From Talinum fruticosum (Eukaryota > Streptophyta > Magnoliopsida > Caryophyllales > Talinaceae): a stretch of DNA of 64,000 nucleotides. Positions 24,601 through 36,039 of this stretch are shown here, in pieces. Numbering within the stretch: the first letter of the stretch is position 1; every line of letters begins with the position of its first letter. The stretch is taken from the NCBI GenBank assembly GCA_021018815.1, contig JAITYX010000012.1, positions 3,583,001-3,647,000 of the forward strand, read 5' to 3'. Position numbers and translations under genes: made by a program. The notes under the pieces were generated by a model that worked only from the letters and a program-made list of their open reading frames with translations, had not been told where the DNA came from and did no database searches.

Positions 24601-25661
24601 AAGTTAGAACACAAATTAAAAGTGTTAGAGAGAATGTTTGAACATGCAATAAGTTCGAGTAGTGTCCGAGTAACTCGAAGCATCGGTGTGAGTTGATGAA
24701 CAAGAATGTGATTTCGAGTCGATCGGAATCGAATGAAAACATATGTAATAGTTTCGTAACACTTAGAATGACTTTTAATCAAAACCTAGGAGAGATGAGG
24801 TTTGTACCGAGTCCTTAAACGTACTCGGAATGATATAGATACAAAGTCCGAGTCTTTATATTCCAAGCCTCGATGTCGATGTATCTCAACCTAGGGAGTC
24901 CCCATGTTATGTTAGGATTCTAGGAATTCCTGAATCTAAATGTGTGGGGCACCCGCTCCTAAAAACTGGAAAGGGGTAAGAGTATTATGCTCTTTTAATT
25001 TTAGTTGAATGTTAAAAGTGTCTTGCTAACACAATGAATTTGCGAGTACAATTAGGAATAATCTCGATCCGTGTACATCAAACTCCAAGTATACCCATAA
25101 AGTTTTGAAGAACTTGTTTATAGGTCGAACATTCTGAACATTTCGAGTGGGCTTAGTTAGTTAAAGTGCTAACTCATGAGCTTTTAGTAGATTTGCTAAT
25201 CGCTCTATTACCCTTGTAGGACCACCGATCTAGGTCTCCTCCATCGGGAGGTTTCCTTGGCAGCTCCGGGGCTCACACACATTCCTCTAGTCAACGAGAT
25301 GCCATGCAGTAGCACTGTTGGAGCCGGTGCTTCATGTCATTCCTCTCGAGGCTCTCACAAGCGTAGTGCTTCGAGGCCGGGCCAAGTACTTCCGTACCTA
25401 GGCCTAGTTCTTCTAGTGCTTGGGCCTAGCTTTTCCGAGGCTGGTATAAACGTCATGCTTTTCTAAGCACTTGACCCTTAAGGCTATCCATATGATTTTC
25501 ACCGAATGTCATATAGTGGACCTTATCATGAGGCCTCTCACCCGACTTGGACCCACCGGGCTAGCTCTTCGTAAGTCTGTTGGGGATAGGCGAGTTTCCA
25601 CTTCGATCTAGGAGGATTCGACAATTATATTTTTGATGATGCTTATGATGATGAAGATTGA
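21680..25661 (+). pseudogene. PMD (plant mobile domain) gene, antisense in G2, with introns
   Basis: Exon 1 reads EWRPHHEWGPNDLLVQAENL and, after an intron at 21822-21908 (GTAAGC..TTTTATAG), continues in frame into KFIETFKEQNYRLEHIM. Then TNTFHLPFREMTTMPLDFSV, GLGFSREPLVYDRDLY and VDLEKLRTLIGV follow, the N-terminal hallmarks of PMD (MAIN-like) proteins. More introns are inferred at 23328-23393 and 24976-25219. The last one is 244 bp, like its partner in the G1 copy, and splicing it joins an open frame (SQPRESP.. to ..LGLLHREVSLAAPGL). A C-terminal acidic DDAYDDED precedes the stop. A solo copia LTR (23417-24856) breaks an exon and there are several stops. Similar domains occur in DNA transposons and in extra ORFs of Tat elements; function here is unknown. 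Confidence 0.6.
23417..24856 (-). mobile_element. Solo copia LTR in the PMD gene
   Basis: Starts TCGAAGGTTTGCTC (family TGAAGGTTTGCTC, with an extra C) and ends GTCCGAGTCTT, flanked by 'tatat' on both sides (23412-23416 and 24857-24861), a 5-bp target duplication. A TATA motif is at about 23988-23997 on the minus strand. No internal sequence is present. It interrupts the exon between the second and third inferred introns; joining the flanks restores IYIPSLDVDVSQ. Confidence 0.8.
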
Positions 25662-25880
25662 ATAACTCCTTGTAGGGTGCTTAGTTAATATTAATGTTTT
25701 GTACCATTTGACTCTATGCAATGAGATGAATGCAAAGACTCGATTTTAAAATGCTTTATTTATTTATATGATGCGAAAAATTCCAAAGAAAAATTTCAAA
25801 GACAAATCGAAAAAATTGCACTAGCCCCCATTCCCCCAAAAAGAAAATTTCCAAGAAGGACTAAGTAAGGATAATTGTGA
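25662..25880. other. PMD 3' flank up to the gag fragment
   Basis: AT-rich, no open frame. Ends at an abrupt junction, where mid-gag sequence of the gypsy family starts (about 25881). Confidence 0.45.
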
Positions 25881-27098
25881 AGAACCTTCAGCACTGCTCA
25901 CCTCAATAGTCATGACTCGGATATAGAGGTAATTAATTAAGGCAATACTAGCAGGGGTGTAGATGTCAACGCTCTTAATAGGCATAATGACTACACTCTT
26001 ATTGATACTACTTATGCTCAAGCCCTCGACCATATGTTGTCTAAAGGGAAGATTGAATTTTCACCTGTAAGAGCGAGAATTAGAAACTACAAAACAGTCA
26101 AAATACTAGGATATAGGAAATTTTGTAACTACCATCGTGCACGAGGACACGACAAAGAGCATTGTTGAACATTAAAAAACAAGTTAGAGATCATGTTCTG
26201 CAATGGTCAACTCCCTTTCCCTAAGGCCGCTCGAAACCTAACAACAACAAGAATCCGCTCAACGGTACCTTAGCTATCTTTTTCGAACCCATTCCAAATA
26301 AGTGGGATCCATCTGTCTTCATTCAAGACATCAATGAGTTCAAACCACTCATTAACTAAAGATTATAGTGATGATAACTTATGGGGCAAAGCACCCTTAG
26401 AAGAAGATGACTTTTGGGGAGAACCAAAGAGTCCGGAAATTTAATTTCTTACTAGGTCTGGACAATATAATACACCAATGGGTCCACAACAGACTCAAGA
26501 AGCCCTATAGGAAAAGGAAGTTGCTAAAAGAGGAATACCTAGTCCTAAAACAGTTTTAAAAAATTAAACCTGATATCTCTATCTAGCAACTCATATCTAC
26601 CTCCCAAAAACATAGGCATGCCTTAATTGATGCACTTAGAAAAATTGAGGTGTCTCCCGAAACTACGCCCGAGGAGGTAGTAGGATTGGTAAATAACGAG
26701 GATGGTACCATCACGTTTGACAAGAAAGATCTACCTAAAGAAGGCATTGTACACAACAATGCTCTTTACTAGACTATAACTTGCAATGACAAGTTTATCC
26801 CTCTAACCTTTATGGACAATAATGGATCTAATGTAAATGTCCGCCCTTGGAAGACCACTAAAAGGTTAGGCATTAGAGAGAAATAACTCTCTAATCAAAC
26901 TATTCATCTTCGAGCCTATGATAACTCCAAAAGAACAGTTTTGGGAATGGTGACTCTTCTAATTAATGTCGTACATGTGGTGAAAAATATCAACTTCCAA
27001 GTCCTACACATTCCAGCTACCTTCAACCTTCTTCTAGGATGCCCTTGGTCATACGACCACCCGATAGTGCTCTCTCTACTGCATCATAAAGTCAAAAT
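25881..27098 (+). pseudogene. Gypsy gag-protease fragment, left part
   Basis: Begins inside gag: the 'gtcatgactcgg' and TYAQALD stretches match 9326-9500 of G1. The nucleocapsid knuckle region near 26120-26165 reads NYHRARGHDKEHC, and protease parts follow (TFDKKDLPKE, the DN-GS site split by an extra codon near 26812-26828, HIPATFNLLLGCPW). It is cut at 27098 by copia B and continues at 40614. Orientation is opposite to G2. Confidence 0.7.
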
Positions 27099-28705
27099 TA
27101 AAGGTTTGCTCTTGGAGAGGCTAAGTCACCCTAAGGGGGGTGAATAGGGTGATGATGAAATTTTCTTGAAATTTAAAATAGATATGACTATGAGGTGAGT
27201 GGGAGTCAAGGATGAACTTAGAAAAGCACCGACTCGAGTTCGAGTAAAGAATGAAGAAACAGATTAAACAAAACTTTAAAACTATATGAGTCTAGAATGC
27301 ACTCACAAAAGTGATAACTCGGAAAGTACGTGGAAACCCTCCAGGGCGAGAAAACCACGGACCGTGCTAATCCAAGCATGGAGTCAAATCCACTATTTTG
27401 AGTCCACAAAATACAGATAGACTAACTCAACCCGAGTTTTCTCCCTTAGACAACTCCTTACAAGTTTTTCCTGGACTTTGAAATTCCCTTATCCGATCTA
27501 GTACTTCCTAACCGAGATAACCCTTACGAGTTAGGGACAATTGAGCTGAGTTAACACTTACAGCTCAGTCAAGGGACCTTATTTAGAAAGTAAGAAAGAG
27601 AGTTTGTAATCGAGTACAAGACCTTATAGCTCGGAGAAATATTAAATACATAATTGGAGTTGTAACTAGAAGATTGAGAATGAATACAATGACTTTTGCT
27701 CAAGTATGTGTATTAACAATTGGTTCAGCAATCTTCATGTCTTGAAAGTTGGCTTCTATTTATAGATGACCAAGCAGCTTAGTCGTTGTGTCCAACTTCG
27801 ATTGGAAGTCCTTTGTGACCGTTGTAATGGATTTTTGAGTCACTCGGAAAATATCCGTTGAGATATAAATGTTGAGCAACGACTCTTGACTCCTTTGGAA
27901 TTCCCAAAACCACCTGGTGGTGTCTTGAAAAGTAAGGCGGAAACCATCGTTGAGCTTATTGTTGTAGATTTCCAGTTTTGGAAACGGACAATCTCGACAA
28001 AGTGTCCGGGGCTAGGTCGAGAGGTGGAAAAAGCCTTGTCTCGCTGGTGATTTGACGTTTTGAAGCTCAGGTTACTTTTGTAATTCAAAAATAGGATAGC
28101 CTCGTTTGAATAACCTACAAAAGTAAATCAATTTGGTTCTCAAAGTATAAAATACTTTGGTCCAAGATTAGACACGAGATAATAACATAATTAAGATAAT
28201 TAAGTGATTAATTATCTAAGTCGAAAAAGGAATGGAATTGTCCGAGTCTAATATCCATGATACTCAAATTCCATCTTAGTCGATCTAAAATATAATCAAG
28301 TCAAAAGGAGAAAATCAGAGTAGACAAACTTGATCTAGACTAAACAAAGTTCAAACAAAATATGCTCGACTTAGAATAGTGAATCAACAATATAATTCCT
28401 GGAACATGAAGTCGGACTCGAGTTTATGCGCGTGAAAGAAAGTGTTTGAACATGCGATATACTTGAGTGTTGAGTGGCTCGAACTAAGTGTGAAGTGGCA
28501 TGTAGAAGTATGCTTTCGAGTCGATCGGAATCAAGCGTAAACATATACAGTAGTTTCTATACCACTCAGGGAAAATGCTATATCACTCAGAAAAGTTTCT
28601 ACGGCACATGGAATGACTTGAAAACAAAACCCTATAAGAGATGAAGTCTTATACCCGATTCCTTGATGGAACTCGAAAGGTGTAAGTATAAAGTCCGAGT
28701 CTTTA
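27099..28705 (-). repeat. Copia B 3' LTR
   Basis: Begins taAAGGTTTGCTC and ends GTCCGAGTCTTTA; both termini differ by one base from TGAAG...CTTCA. TATA box CTATAAATAG at 27756-27765 (minus strand). A polypurine tract (minus: catcaaaatggggagat) follows at 28706-28722. Confidence 0.85.
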
Positions 28706-28959
28706 ATCTCCCCATTTTGATGAAAGGCATTCCATACTTAGATAAAAACTTTGTTAGTGATATAAATCTTATTTTGCAAACTTGCTCAAAAATAACTTGA
28801 GATTTCATAGCTATTAGAGCAAGAAAAGAAATAAATCCAGAGGTAAACACACAATAATTATTAATGAAATGCATTACTTCATTAAAGTCAAAGAAAATAT
28901 TTACAGAGGGTGAGAGAGACTCCCACTAAACAAGACAACAAATTTTTTCTATCTATTCT

Positions 28960-30678
28960 CCCCTTGCCTTTCAAAGAAAAACAAAAACAAAAAAATGGGA
29001 AGAATACAACAAGAAAGTATATATTTGATGTCCGGACAAAAGAGAAAAACATGAAATACTATAAATAAGTAAAAAACTAAGGAGGGAAGGGATCGGTTGG
29101 GGTTGAGGAGGAAGGACGAGTGGTGCGCCAGCACCGATAAGATCTTGACGATGTCCTTGAGCGCGGCGGAGGAAGTACAGGAATCTCCGGCATCGGCTCG
29201 GTTCCGAGTGGTCGACCAAGAACTAGGTCGTCCGGAGGCTCGTCCTCTTGGAACTCAACGACTCGGAGGGGTGTGCTCAGGCCGACCTGCTGCCGATCGA
29301 CCATGGTTAGTAGGGTCTTCGACCCACTCGGACTCGCTGTCCGAGCCGATCACTTCCGGTTGTGCTTCAGGAGCACCCGGACCCTCGGTTCTCGCTCCTG
29401 GTACTTCTTTATCTTGCTCCCCTTGCTCGAAGGAGCTGTCTTAGCTGCAGGCTCCTTTGCTTCTTCTCCTTCTTCTTCTTCCTCTCTTCCGTCCGAGGAG
29501 ACTTGGCAGGGCTCGAGGATTCCTCGAAGTGTCCGAGTCACCTTGATCTCGAGCTGCCTTGGATCTTCTCTCCTGAAGGAGTTTGAGAAGCTCCCTTTGC
29601 TCCTTAACCAGAGCCTTCATCTCAAGGAGCACGTCCTGCTGCTCTTGAATTTGAGATTGAGCGGTTTTTGGTTGATGGTCATAGAGTTGAAGACAGTCTT
29701 AAATGACCGGAGAATGTCCTTGAGTTCCAAGGACACAGAAGAGATTTTGTCCATGAAAGTGGTGGACAAAATGGAAGAAAGAGATTTAGAAACACCTGAG
29801 GTGGAGGCACCACCAGGTGGAGCAGGAAGAGAAAGAGGCACTTCGATCCGAGTTTGAGGCGAAGAGGTTTGCCTCGGCTCCGATCTGTGGATCCGGACAC
29901 CGGGTTGGGTTTCCTGGTATCCGTACCCAAGAAGTTCCTTCTTGCCGACTACAATGGCAGCCTCGAAACAGCGTTCGGATATGAGGGAAGAGGAACTTTG
30001 AACTGTTTGAATATGAGAGTGAGAAGAGCACCGAAAGGAAGAGGGGTGTTCTTCTTGTTCGAGTTTGAGCTAGCACAACGGCCATTTGCTCAATGATAGC
30101 AGGAAAGAGCCTCTAGGATATCAAAAAGAGCTTTAAGATGCTTGGAGTTGGGGTTCTCCTTACTTGGAATGCTGTGAGAAGAAGGCTCTCATCAGCAAGA
30201 AACACGTAAGACGAGCTTCGACTTTAGTTGGGTCACAGAAAAGTTTTTGCGTGACCCAGGGAACTCTTTAGCGTACTTCTCAAAGAATTCGTCAGCGACC
30301 TCATTGAAAGGTATTGGGTTGCTTGTTCAAGAAAAGGGAAGATACTTTGAACAGACAATGAAGGAGGGAAGTTTTGATTCGAACAAGTAACATTATGAAC
30401 TCCGGAGGTTAGAATACCCTCGGAGCTGGAAAGGTGAGTGTAAAACTCAGAGACAAGTTCAGGATAGATGAACTCGCTGAAACAAAGAAAGTGGTAGCCC
30501 GCGGTCGATTGTATGTGAGGCAACCACGAAAATTTTGTGGTTGGGAAGAATTTATCATCCAGACGCAAGGTGCTTGGATGACAAGAGGTTTCGAATTTGA
30601 GGGGCCTTCTTGGCTTTTTGTGCGGGGTTTCTTCGTGGCAGAGCCAAGAAAATCGGGTTGAGAACCTCTTTTCCGCAT
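28960..30678 (-). pseudogene. Extra 3' ORF (aORF) of copia B
   Basis: Starts MRKRGSQPDFLGSATKKPRT at 30678; the KKPRTK stretch is a plausible nuclear signal. Next come LDDKFFPTTKFSWLPHI and YPELVSEFYTHL, resembling the 'putative plant transposon protein' family, then a middle part in several frames. After that come a helix with heptads (MKALVKEQRELLKLLQER, about 29630-29580), an acidic run (REEEEEGEEAKE) and a hydrophobic, aromatic-rich end. No viral envelope features (signal peptide plus furin site plus anchor) are evident. The same ORF is in copia A and F, so it belongs to the element. Frame changes are numerous, many at CG sites. Confidence 0.6.
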
Positions 30679-31300
30679 TTTGATGGAGAAAAGAGAGAGT
30701 AGATAAGCTTTAGAGAGAGAAGGAGAAAAGAGCTCGAAGAGAGTGAAAGAGAAAAATAAAAGAGTAGAAGAAGAAAGAGTTTGAGAGCAACAGAGCTTAC
30801 TTGAGATGTTCCTCACGAAGCTTGAGATCACCGGTTGTCGCTTTAATCACAGAGAGCTTGTTCACGAAGATTTGATTTTGAGAGAGAGTAATCGAAGAGT
30901 AAAGTAACGAAATGAAGGAGAATAGGCGCTATTTATAGGAAAATAATCGTCCTTCGATATTCGTTCGACTCAGCTCTTTCAGCGCTCACCTCGGACCAGT
31001 GTGACTGTTCTCTTGTTCAACGGTTAGAATTCCAACGGTTGTCTCCCAACGACTAGTTGTCCGATCACGGCACGCGAGAGATAGAGAGAAAAAGAAAGAT
31101 TTTGAAAATAAATTCTGAAATTCTCCACTTGTCTAGAGATGATTTCGAAGTTTGATGTCCATTTTCTCAAAGTCCGAGTCCGACTGAGCTAAATTTCCGA
31201 GTGACTCGAAACTAGAAATAAGTAATAACTCTCAGCTCAATATCACTGGATCAACTGAACTAAAGGTTACTAAAGCATATATCACATAATCATGCGAAGA
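30679..31300 (-). other. Spacer between pol and aORF in copia B
   Basis: Purine-rich near 30690-30780, no long open frame. Equivalent to 54260-54890 in copia F. Possibly holds signals for expression of the aORF; none can be identified. Confidence 0.5.
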
Positions 31301-32980
31301 AATTTTCACATAGAAAACACATAATTATGTATTTAACATACCAAGCTCATTCCTAATGAAGCAAAACCGATCCTCACTAAGTGGCTTAGTAAAGATATCA
31401 TCTAATTGAAAATTGGTAGGAATAAATTCGAGTTCAATATCACCTTTCGAGAATGGTCTCTTAAGAAATGATACCTGACCTCAATGTGTTTCGTCTTTGA
31501 GTGTTGAACTGGATTTTTGGTGATGCTGATTACACTCTGATTATCACACTTGATTGGGACTCGATTTAAAGGAAAGTCCAAGATCTCTCAAGTGTTGCTT
31601 TATCCATAAAATCTTAGCACAAGCATGCTCCAGCTGCAATATACTCAACCTCGGCAGTTGATAGAGCTACTGAGTTTTGCTTCTTTAAGTGCCAAAATAT
31701 TAAGGATTGACCCAGAAATTGGCAAGCTCCCGAGGTGCTCTTTCTATCAACTTTGTACCCAGCGTAATCAGCATCTCGAGTATCCAAGTGAGAGTCGGTT
31801 CGAGTCTCCGGAGTACCATAGACCTAAATTATGAGTCCCCGCAAGATATCTGAATATTCTCTTCACCGCAGTGAGATGTGATTCTTTTAGATTAGCTTGG
31901 AATCTTGCGCATAGACAGACACTAAACATTATATCTAGCCTACTGGAAGTAAGATATAGCAAAGATCCAATCATACCTCGATAGAGCTTCGATCTATTGC
32001 TTTACCTTTTTCTTCCGAGTCCAGCTTTATGCTACTCGCTCATAGGTGTTGCTGCATGCTTCGCATCTTGAAGTTTATACTTTTTCAGCAGCTCCTTGGT
32101 GTACTTTGATTGATGGACATAGATTCCATCTTTGTCTTGCTTGATTTGTAGACCAAAGAAGAAATTGAGTTCTCCCATCATACTTATTTGAAATTCCTGT
32201 CTCACTAACTCGGAAAAATCTCGACATAAAATTTCATTAGTAGCTCCAAAAATTATGTCATAAACATACATCCGAGCAATAAGGAAATTTTTCCCCTTGG
32301 TTTTAACAAAGAGAGTCTTGCCAATCTGACCTCTTCTAAAATCATTTTGAACCAAGAAATTGCTCGAGTCTTTCATACCAAGCTCCGGGAGCTTGTTTAA
32401 GACCATAAAGAGCTTTTTGCAGTTTGAAAACATGATTTGGAAAATCTGAGTTTTCAAATCCAGGGGCTGCTCAACATAGATGTCCTCTTCAATAAAACCA
32501 TTAAGAAATGCGCAGTTAACATCCATTTGATATAACTTGATATTCATGCTAGATGGGAATACCAACAGGATTTGAATGGCTTCAATTCTAGCTACAAGTG
32601 CAAACGTTTCCCCACAATAAATCGCTTCTTCCTAATTGTAACCTTGAGTCACAAGTCTAGCCTTGTTTCGAGTACCAACCCACCTTCATCCAATTTATTC
32701 TTGGAAACCCATTTGGTACCTATGACTAGGTGGTTAGAAGGTCGTTTGGTCAAAGTCTAGACTTAGTTTCTTTCGAATTGATTGAGTTCCTCTTGCATGG
32801 CCTCTACCCATTCAGGTTCATTTAGGGCCTCTAGTGCATTTTTAGGTTCAGTTAATAAAATGAATGCTGTGAATGCACATAGATTCCGAAGAGAGGAACG
32901 AGTTCTTACCCCACTGTTGAATCGTATAATATGTTTTCTAGTGGATGACTAGAAGCATACTTGAATGCTCTACCTGTTCT
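31301..32980 (-). pseudogene. pol: Copia B reverse transcriptase and RNase H
   Basis: RT open at 32032-32565: LYQMDVNCAFLNG, then the catalytic box, which reads ARMYVYDIIFGA instead of YVDDI, so the first aspartate is lost. Next come MMGELNFFFGLQIKQ and VHQSKYTKELLKKY. The connection MIGSLLYLTSSRLDIMFSV (31974-31910) and FRYLAGT follow, then RNase H with SITKNPVQ and KTKH near 31470-31560. The upstream RT start (EWVEAMQEEL) is near 32800. Broken frames. Confidence 0.8.
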
Positions 32981-34220
32981 CTGGTTCACCAGATTTGTAG
33001 GCTGAATTGGTTGATCTTCGAAGTTTGTTCTAAGTGAGCTTGTTCATCGGCTTGTCCTTCAGCATTCTGAGCGGGTTCTTGAGTTGTCTCATTCTCGAGC
33101 TGGTTGGGTTTGATTCCTGATAGGCTCGGCTTCATCAAGGTCATCATCTCTCGCTGAGCTTCAGTGTCCGAGAATGATGATTCACTTGGCTTTTCCTGTT
33201 CAATCTCATCAAACACAATGTGGATGCTTTCTTCCACTTTGTTAGTTCTCTTATTGAAAATGCTATAAGCTTTACTATGAGATGAATAATCCAGAAAAAT
33301 ACCTTCATCTAACCGAGCATCAAACTTGGTTAGGTGATCCTTACCATTATTGTGAACAAAAAAAAACATCCAAAGGGTTTGAAGTATAAGATATTAGGTT
33401 TCTTCCCTTTGTAGAGGTCCTATGGTGTTTTCTTTAGGATGGGTTTGATGAGGCATCTGTTCATGGTGTAGTTTGCTGTGTTTATCGCCTCAGCCTGAAA
33501 TAGTAGGGTAGATTATGTTCAATCATCATTGTCCTAACTATTTCTTTAAGAGTTCTGTTCTTTCTCTCCACTACTCCATTTTGTTGAGGAGTTCTTGGTG
33601 TTGAGGAGTTCTTGGTGTTGAGAAGTTGTGGGAGATGCCATTCTTGTCATAAAACTTTGCAAATTCCGAGTAGTTGAACTCCCTTCCATGGTCGGCTTGA
33701 ATTCTCTCGAATCCGAGTGTGAGACTCAACTTGGATTTTCCCGCAAAGCTTGCTGAACTCTTTGAATGCTTCATTTTTGTGCTTAAGAAAACATACCTAG
33801 GTAAATCATGAGTAATCATCAACAATAATAAGTACATATGATTTACCTCCAAGACTCTTAACAGGGATTTCACCACATAAGTCCATATATAGCATTTCAA
33901 GCACCTTGGATGTGGAAACTGTCTTCAGAGATTTGAAAGAAGATCTGACTTGTTTCCCTTTGTGCATGCTTCACAAATTTTATCTTTCTTAAAAGCACAA
34001 TTAGGCAATCCTCCGACTAAACCACGAGATGCTAGTTTCTTAATAGTATGCATGCTAACATGACCTAATCTACAATGCCATGTCCACGAGTCATCAAGAA
34101 GTGATGCTTTTAAACAAGATAAATTCGACTCGGGTCGAAAGAGGAATAATATAAGTGTTACCTGATCTCTTACCCGAGAGCTTGATCTCCTTCGTAGCAT
34201 CATTAGAAATATAACAATTG
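32981..34220 (-). pseudogene. pol: Copia B integrase with GAG-pre-integrase domain
   Basis: At 34130-33930 WTWHCRLGHVSMHTI and CEACTKGNKSD are the zinc-binding H..C..C part. The core is at 33900-33571, with QADHGREF holding the second catalytic aspartate. The catalytic Glu region (TPQQNGVVER in the family) is disrupted by a ~17 bp tandem duplication at 33582-33616. The C-terminal part KFDARLDEGIFLDYSSHSKA is at 33325-33265. Inactive as read. Confidence 0.75.
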
Positions 34221-34500
34221 GTCCGAGTGAATCTTACCTCTTTACCTTTATCACACAGTTGAGAGATGCTAAGCAGGTTGTACTTTAACCCTTTGATAAG
34301 GTATACTCGGGCTTACCAGATTGCCTCCTTTTCCAATCTTGCCTATCTCGATTATCTTGTCTTTGCTGTCATCTCCAAATGTGACTTTTCCTCCTTTGTA
34401 CTCTTCTAACTCGTAAAAGAGTCCCGAATCTCCCGACATGTGGCGTGAGCATCCACTATCTAGGTACCAATGCCCTTTTGATCTTTTCTAAGTGGCGTGC
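34221..34500 (-). pseudogene. pol: Copia B protease
   Basis: Minus-strand CSRHMSGDSGLF, YKGGKVTFGDD and IGKGGNLVSP (34450-34290). The catalytic DSG precedes CSRHM just upstream (about 34460). One frame change separates the halves. Confidence 0.65.
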
Positions 34501-35228
34501 AAAATAGAAACAAACTAACCCTTCTCACTTCCTCTAACAAACCCAAGTAACATCCTTTATCGTGGTCCTTTTCTAAGGAAGAAGATTTTTCGAACCCGAT
34601 TTGAATGATTTTAGGTTTGGTCTCGATTCTGAGTCTTCCGTTTAGAGAACTAAATCTGTGTCTCTTTCTTTTGAAAAGCTTTTCTCTTATAAACCGGTGG
34701 AGATGGTTTTCTCCTGTAAGCTGGTCCGGGCTCAGTCCTCCTTTTATTTTTATGAATGGGACCGTGCTCAGCCTTCCGTAAGTTTACAGCTTCGGAATCC
34801 TTTTAAAAAGTTCCGAGTAGGGATTGGATTCCTTCTCTTTGTTAAAACCAAGACCTTCTTTTCGAAGGAGACACATTGAGATCCCAAGAGCATATCCAGG
34901 TTTTTCTGACCTTGAGTAAACTTTAAAACAAGATCTTGAGACTCGTTGAGCTTTTGCTTTAGTTGCTCATTTTCTCTTCGAGTAACTCGGACTCAGCCTC
35001 ATTGGATTGAGCACTAGTCTTGAGTTCTCTCGAGTGTAAGTCTCAGCTTTTCCAACTCATTTCTTAAAGAAATGCTCTCGTAAGAAATTGACTCAAGTTG
35101 TTCTTTAAAATGAGAAGAGTCGAATTGGACTTCTCCTCCAAAGTGAAAATATACTTAGCTAAATCAACTTTGGAAAATTTGAGAAAGTATTCAATTACCT
35201 CTTGAGGATTTGCTTCCTCATTGTCGGA
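34501..35228 (-). pseudogene. gag: Copia B gag, C-terminal part
   Basis: The charged, coiled-coil-rich C-terminal region of gag in broken frames. It ends at 35228 in the equivalent of NEEANPQEV, where plus-strand copia C starts. The capsid and zinc knuckle of this copy are missing; only the extreme N-terminal part survives at 38815-38996. Confidence 0.65.
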
Positions 35229-35978
35229 TATTTTCCGAGTGACTCGGAAAATCCATTACAACGGTCACAAGGGACTTCTAGTCGGAAGATGGACACAACG
35301 GCTAAGCTGCTTGGTCATCTATAAATAGAAGCCAACTTCCAAGACTTGAAGATTGCTGAACCAACTGTTAATACACATACTTGAGCAAAAGTCATTGTAT
35401 TCATTCTCGATCTTCTACTTACAACTCCAATTCTATATTTATTATTTCTCCGAGTTGTAAGGTCTTGTACTCGATTACAAACACTATCTTTCTTACTCTC
35501 TAAGTAAGGTCCCTTGACTAGCTATAAGGGTTAACTCAGCTCAGTTGTCCCTAACTCGTAAGGGTGCTCTCGGTTAGGAAGTACTAGATCGAGATAAGGT
35601 AATTTCGAGTTTAGGAAAAACTTATACGGAGTTGTCTAAGGGAGCAACTCGGGTTGAGTCGGTCTACTGAATTTTGTGGACTCAAAATAGTGGATTTGAC
35701 TTCGTGCTTGGATTAGCACGGTCCGTGGTTTTCTGCCCCGGGAGGGTTTCCACGTACTTTTGAGTTATTACTTTTCCGAGTGCATTATAGACTCAGACTG
35801 TTTCAAAGTTATGCTTAATCTGTTTCTTCACTCTTCACTGAATTACGAGTTAGTACTTTTCGAGCTCATCCTTGACTCTCGCTCAACTCAGATTCATATC
35901 TATTTTAAATTTCAAGAAAATTTCATCATCACCCTATTCACCCCCTCTAGGGTGACTTAGCCTCTCCCGAGCAAACCT
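35229..35978 (+). repeat. Copia C 5' LTR, truncated
   Basis: Begins mid-LTR (gatattttccgagtgactc), carries the TATA box CTATAAATAG (35319-35328) and 'aagccaacttcc', and ends at CAAACCTTC before the primer site. Confidence 0.85.
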
Positions 35979-35980
35979 TC

Positions 35981-35993
35981 AATTGGTATCGAG
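35981..35993 (+). promoter_or_regulatory. Copia C primer binding site
   Basis: TTGGTATCGAGCC. The usual copia site for the initiator-Met tRNA is TGGTATCAGAGCC; one A of CAGAG is missing. The same deletion is in copia B (38997-39008) and F (59909-59920). Confidence 0.8.
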
Positions 35994-36039
35994 CCTAGCC
36001 TTTCGAAAGGATCTAATCATCCAAAGGTTTAATGATCAA

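Noticed and set aside
28949..30831. Copia extra ORF as a retroviral envelope gene
   Set aside because: No signal peptide, cleavage site or clear membrane anchor; the blocks resemble a plant transposon protein and a coiled coil instead.
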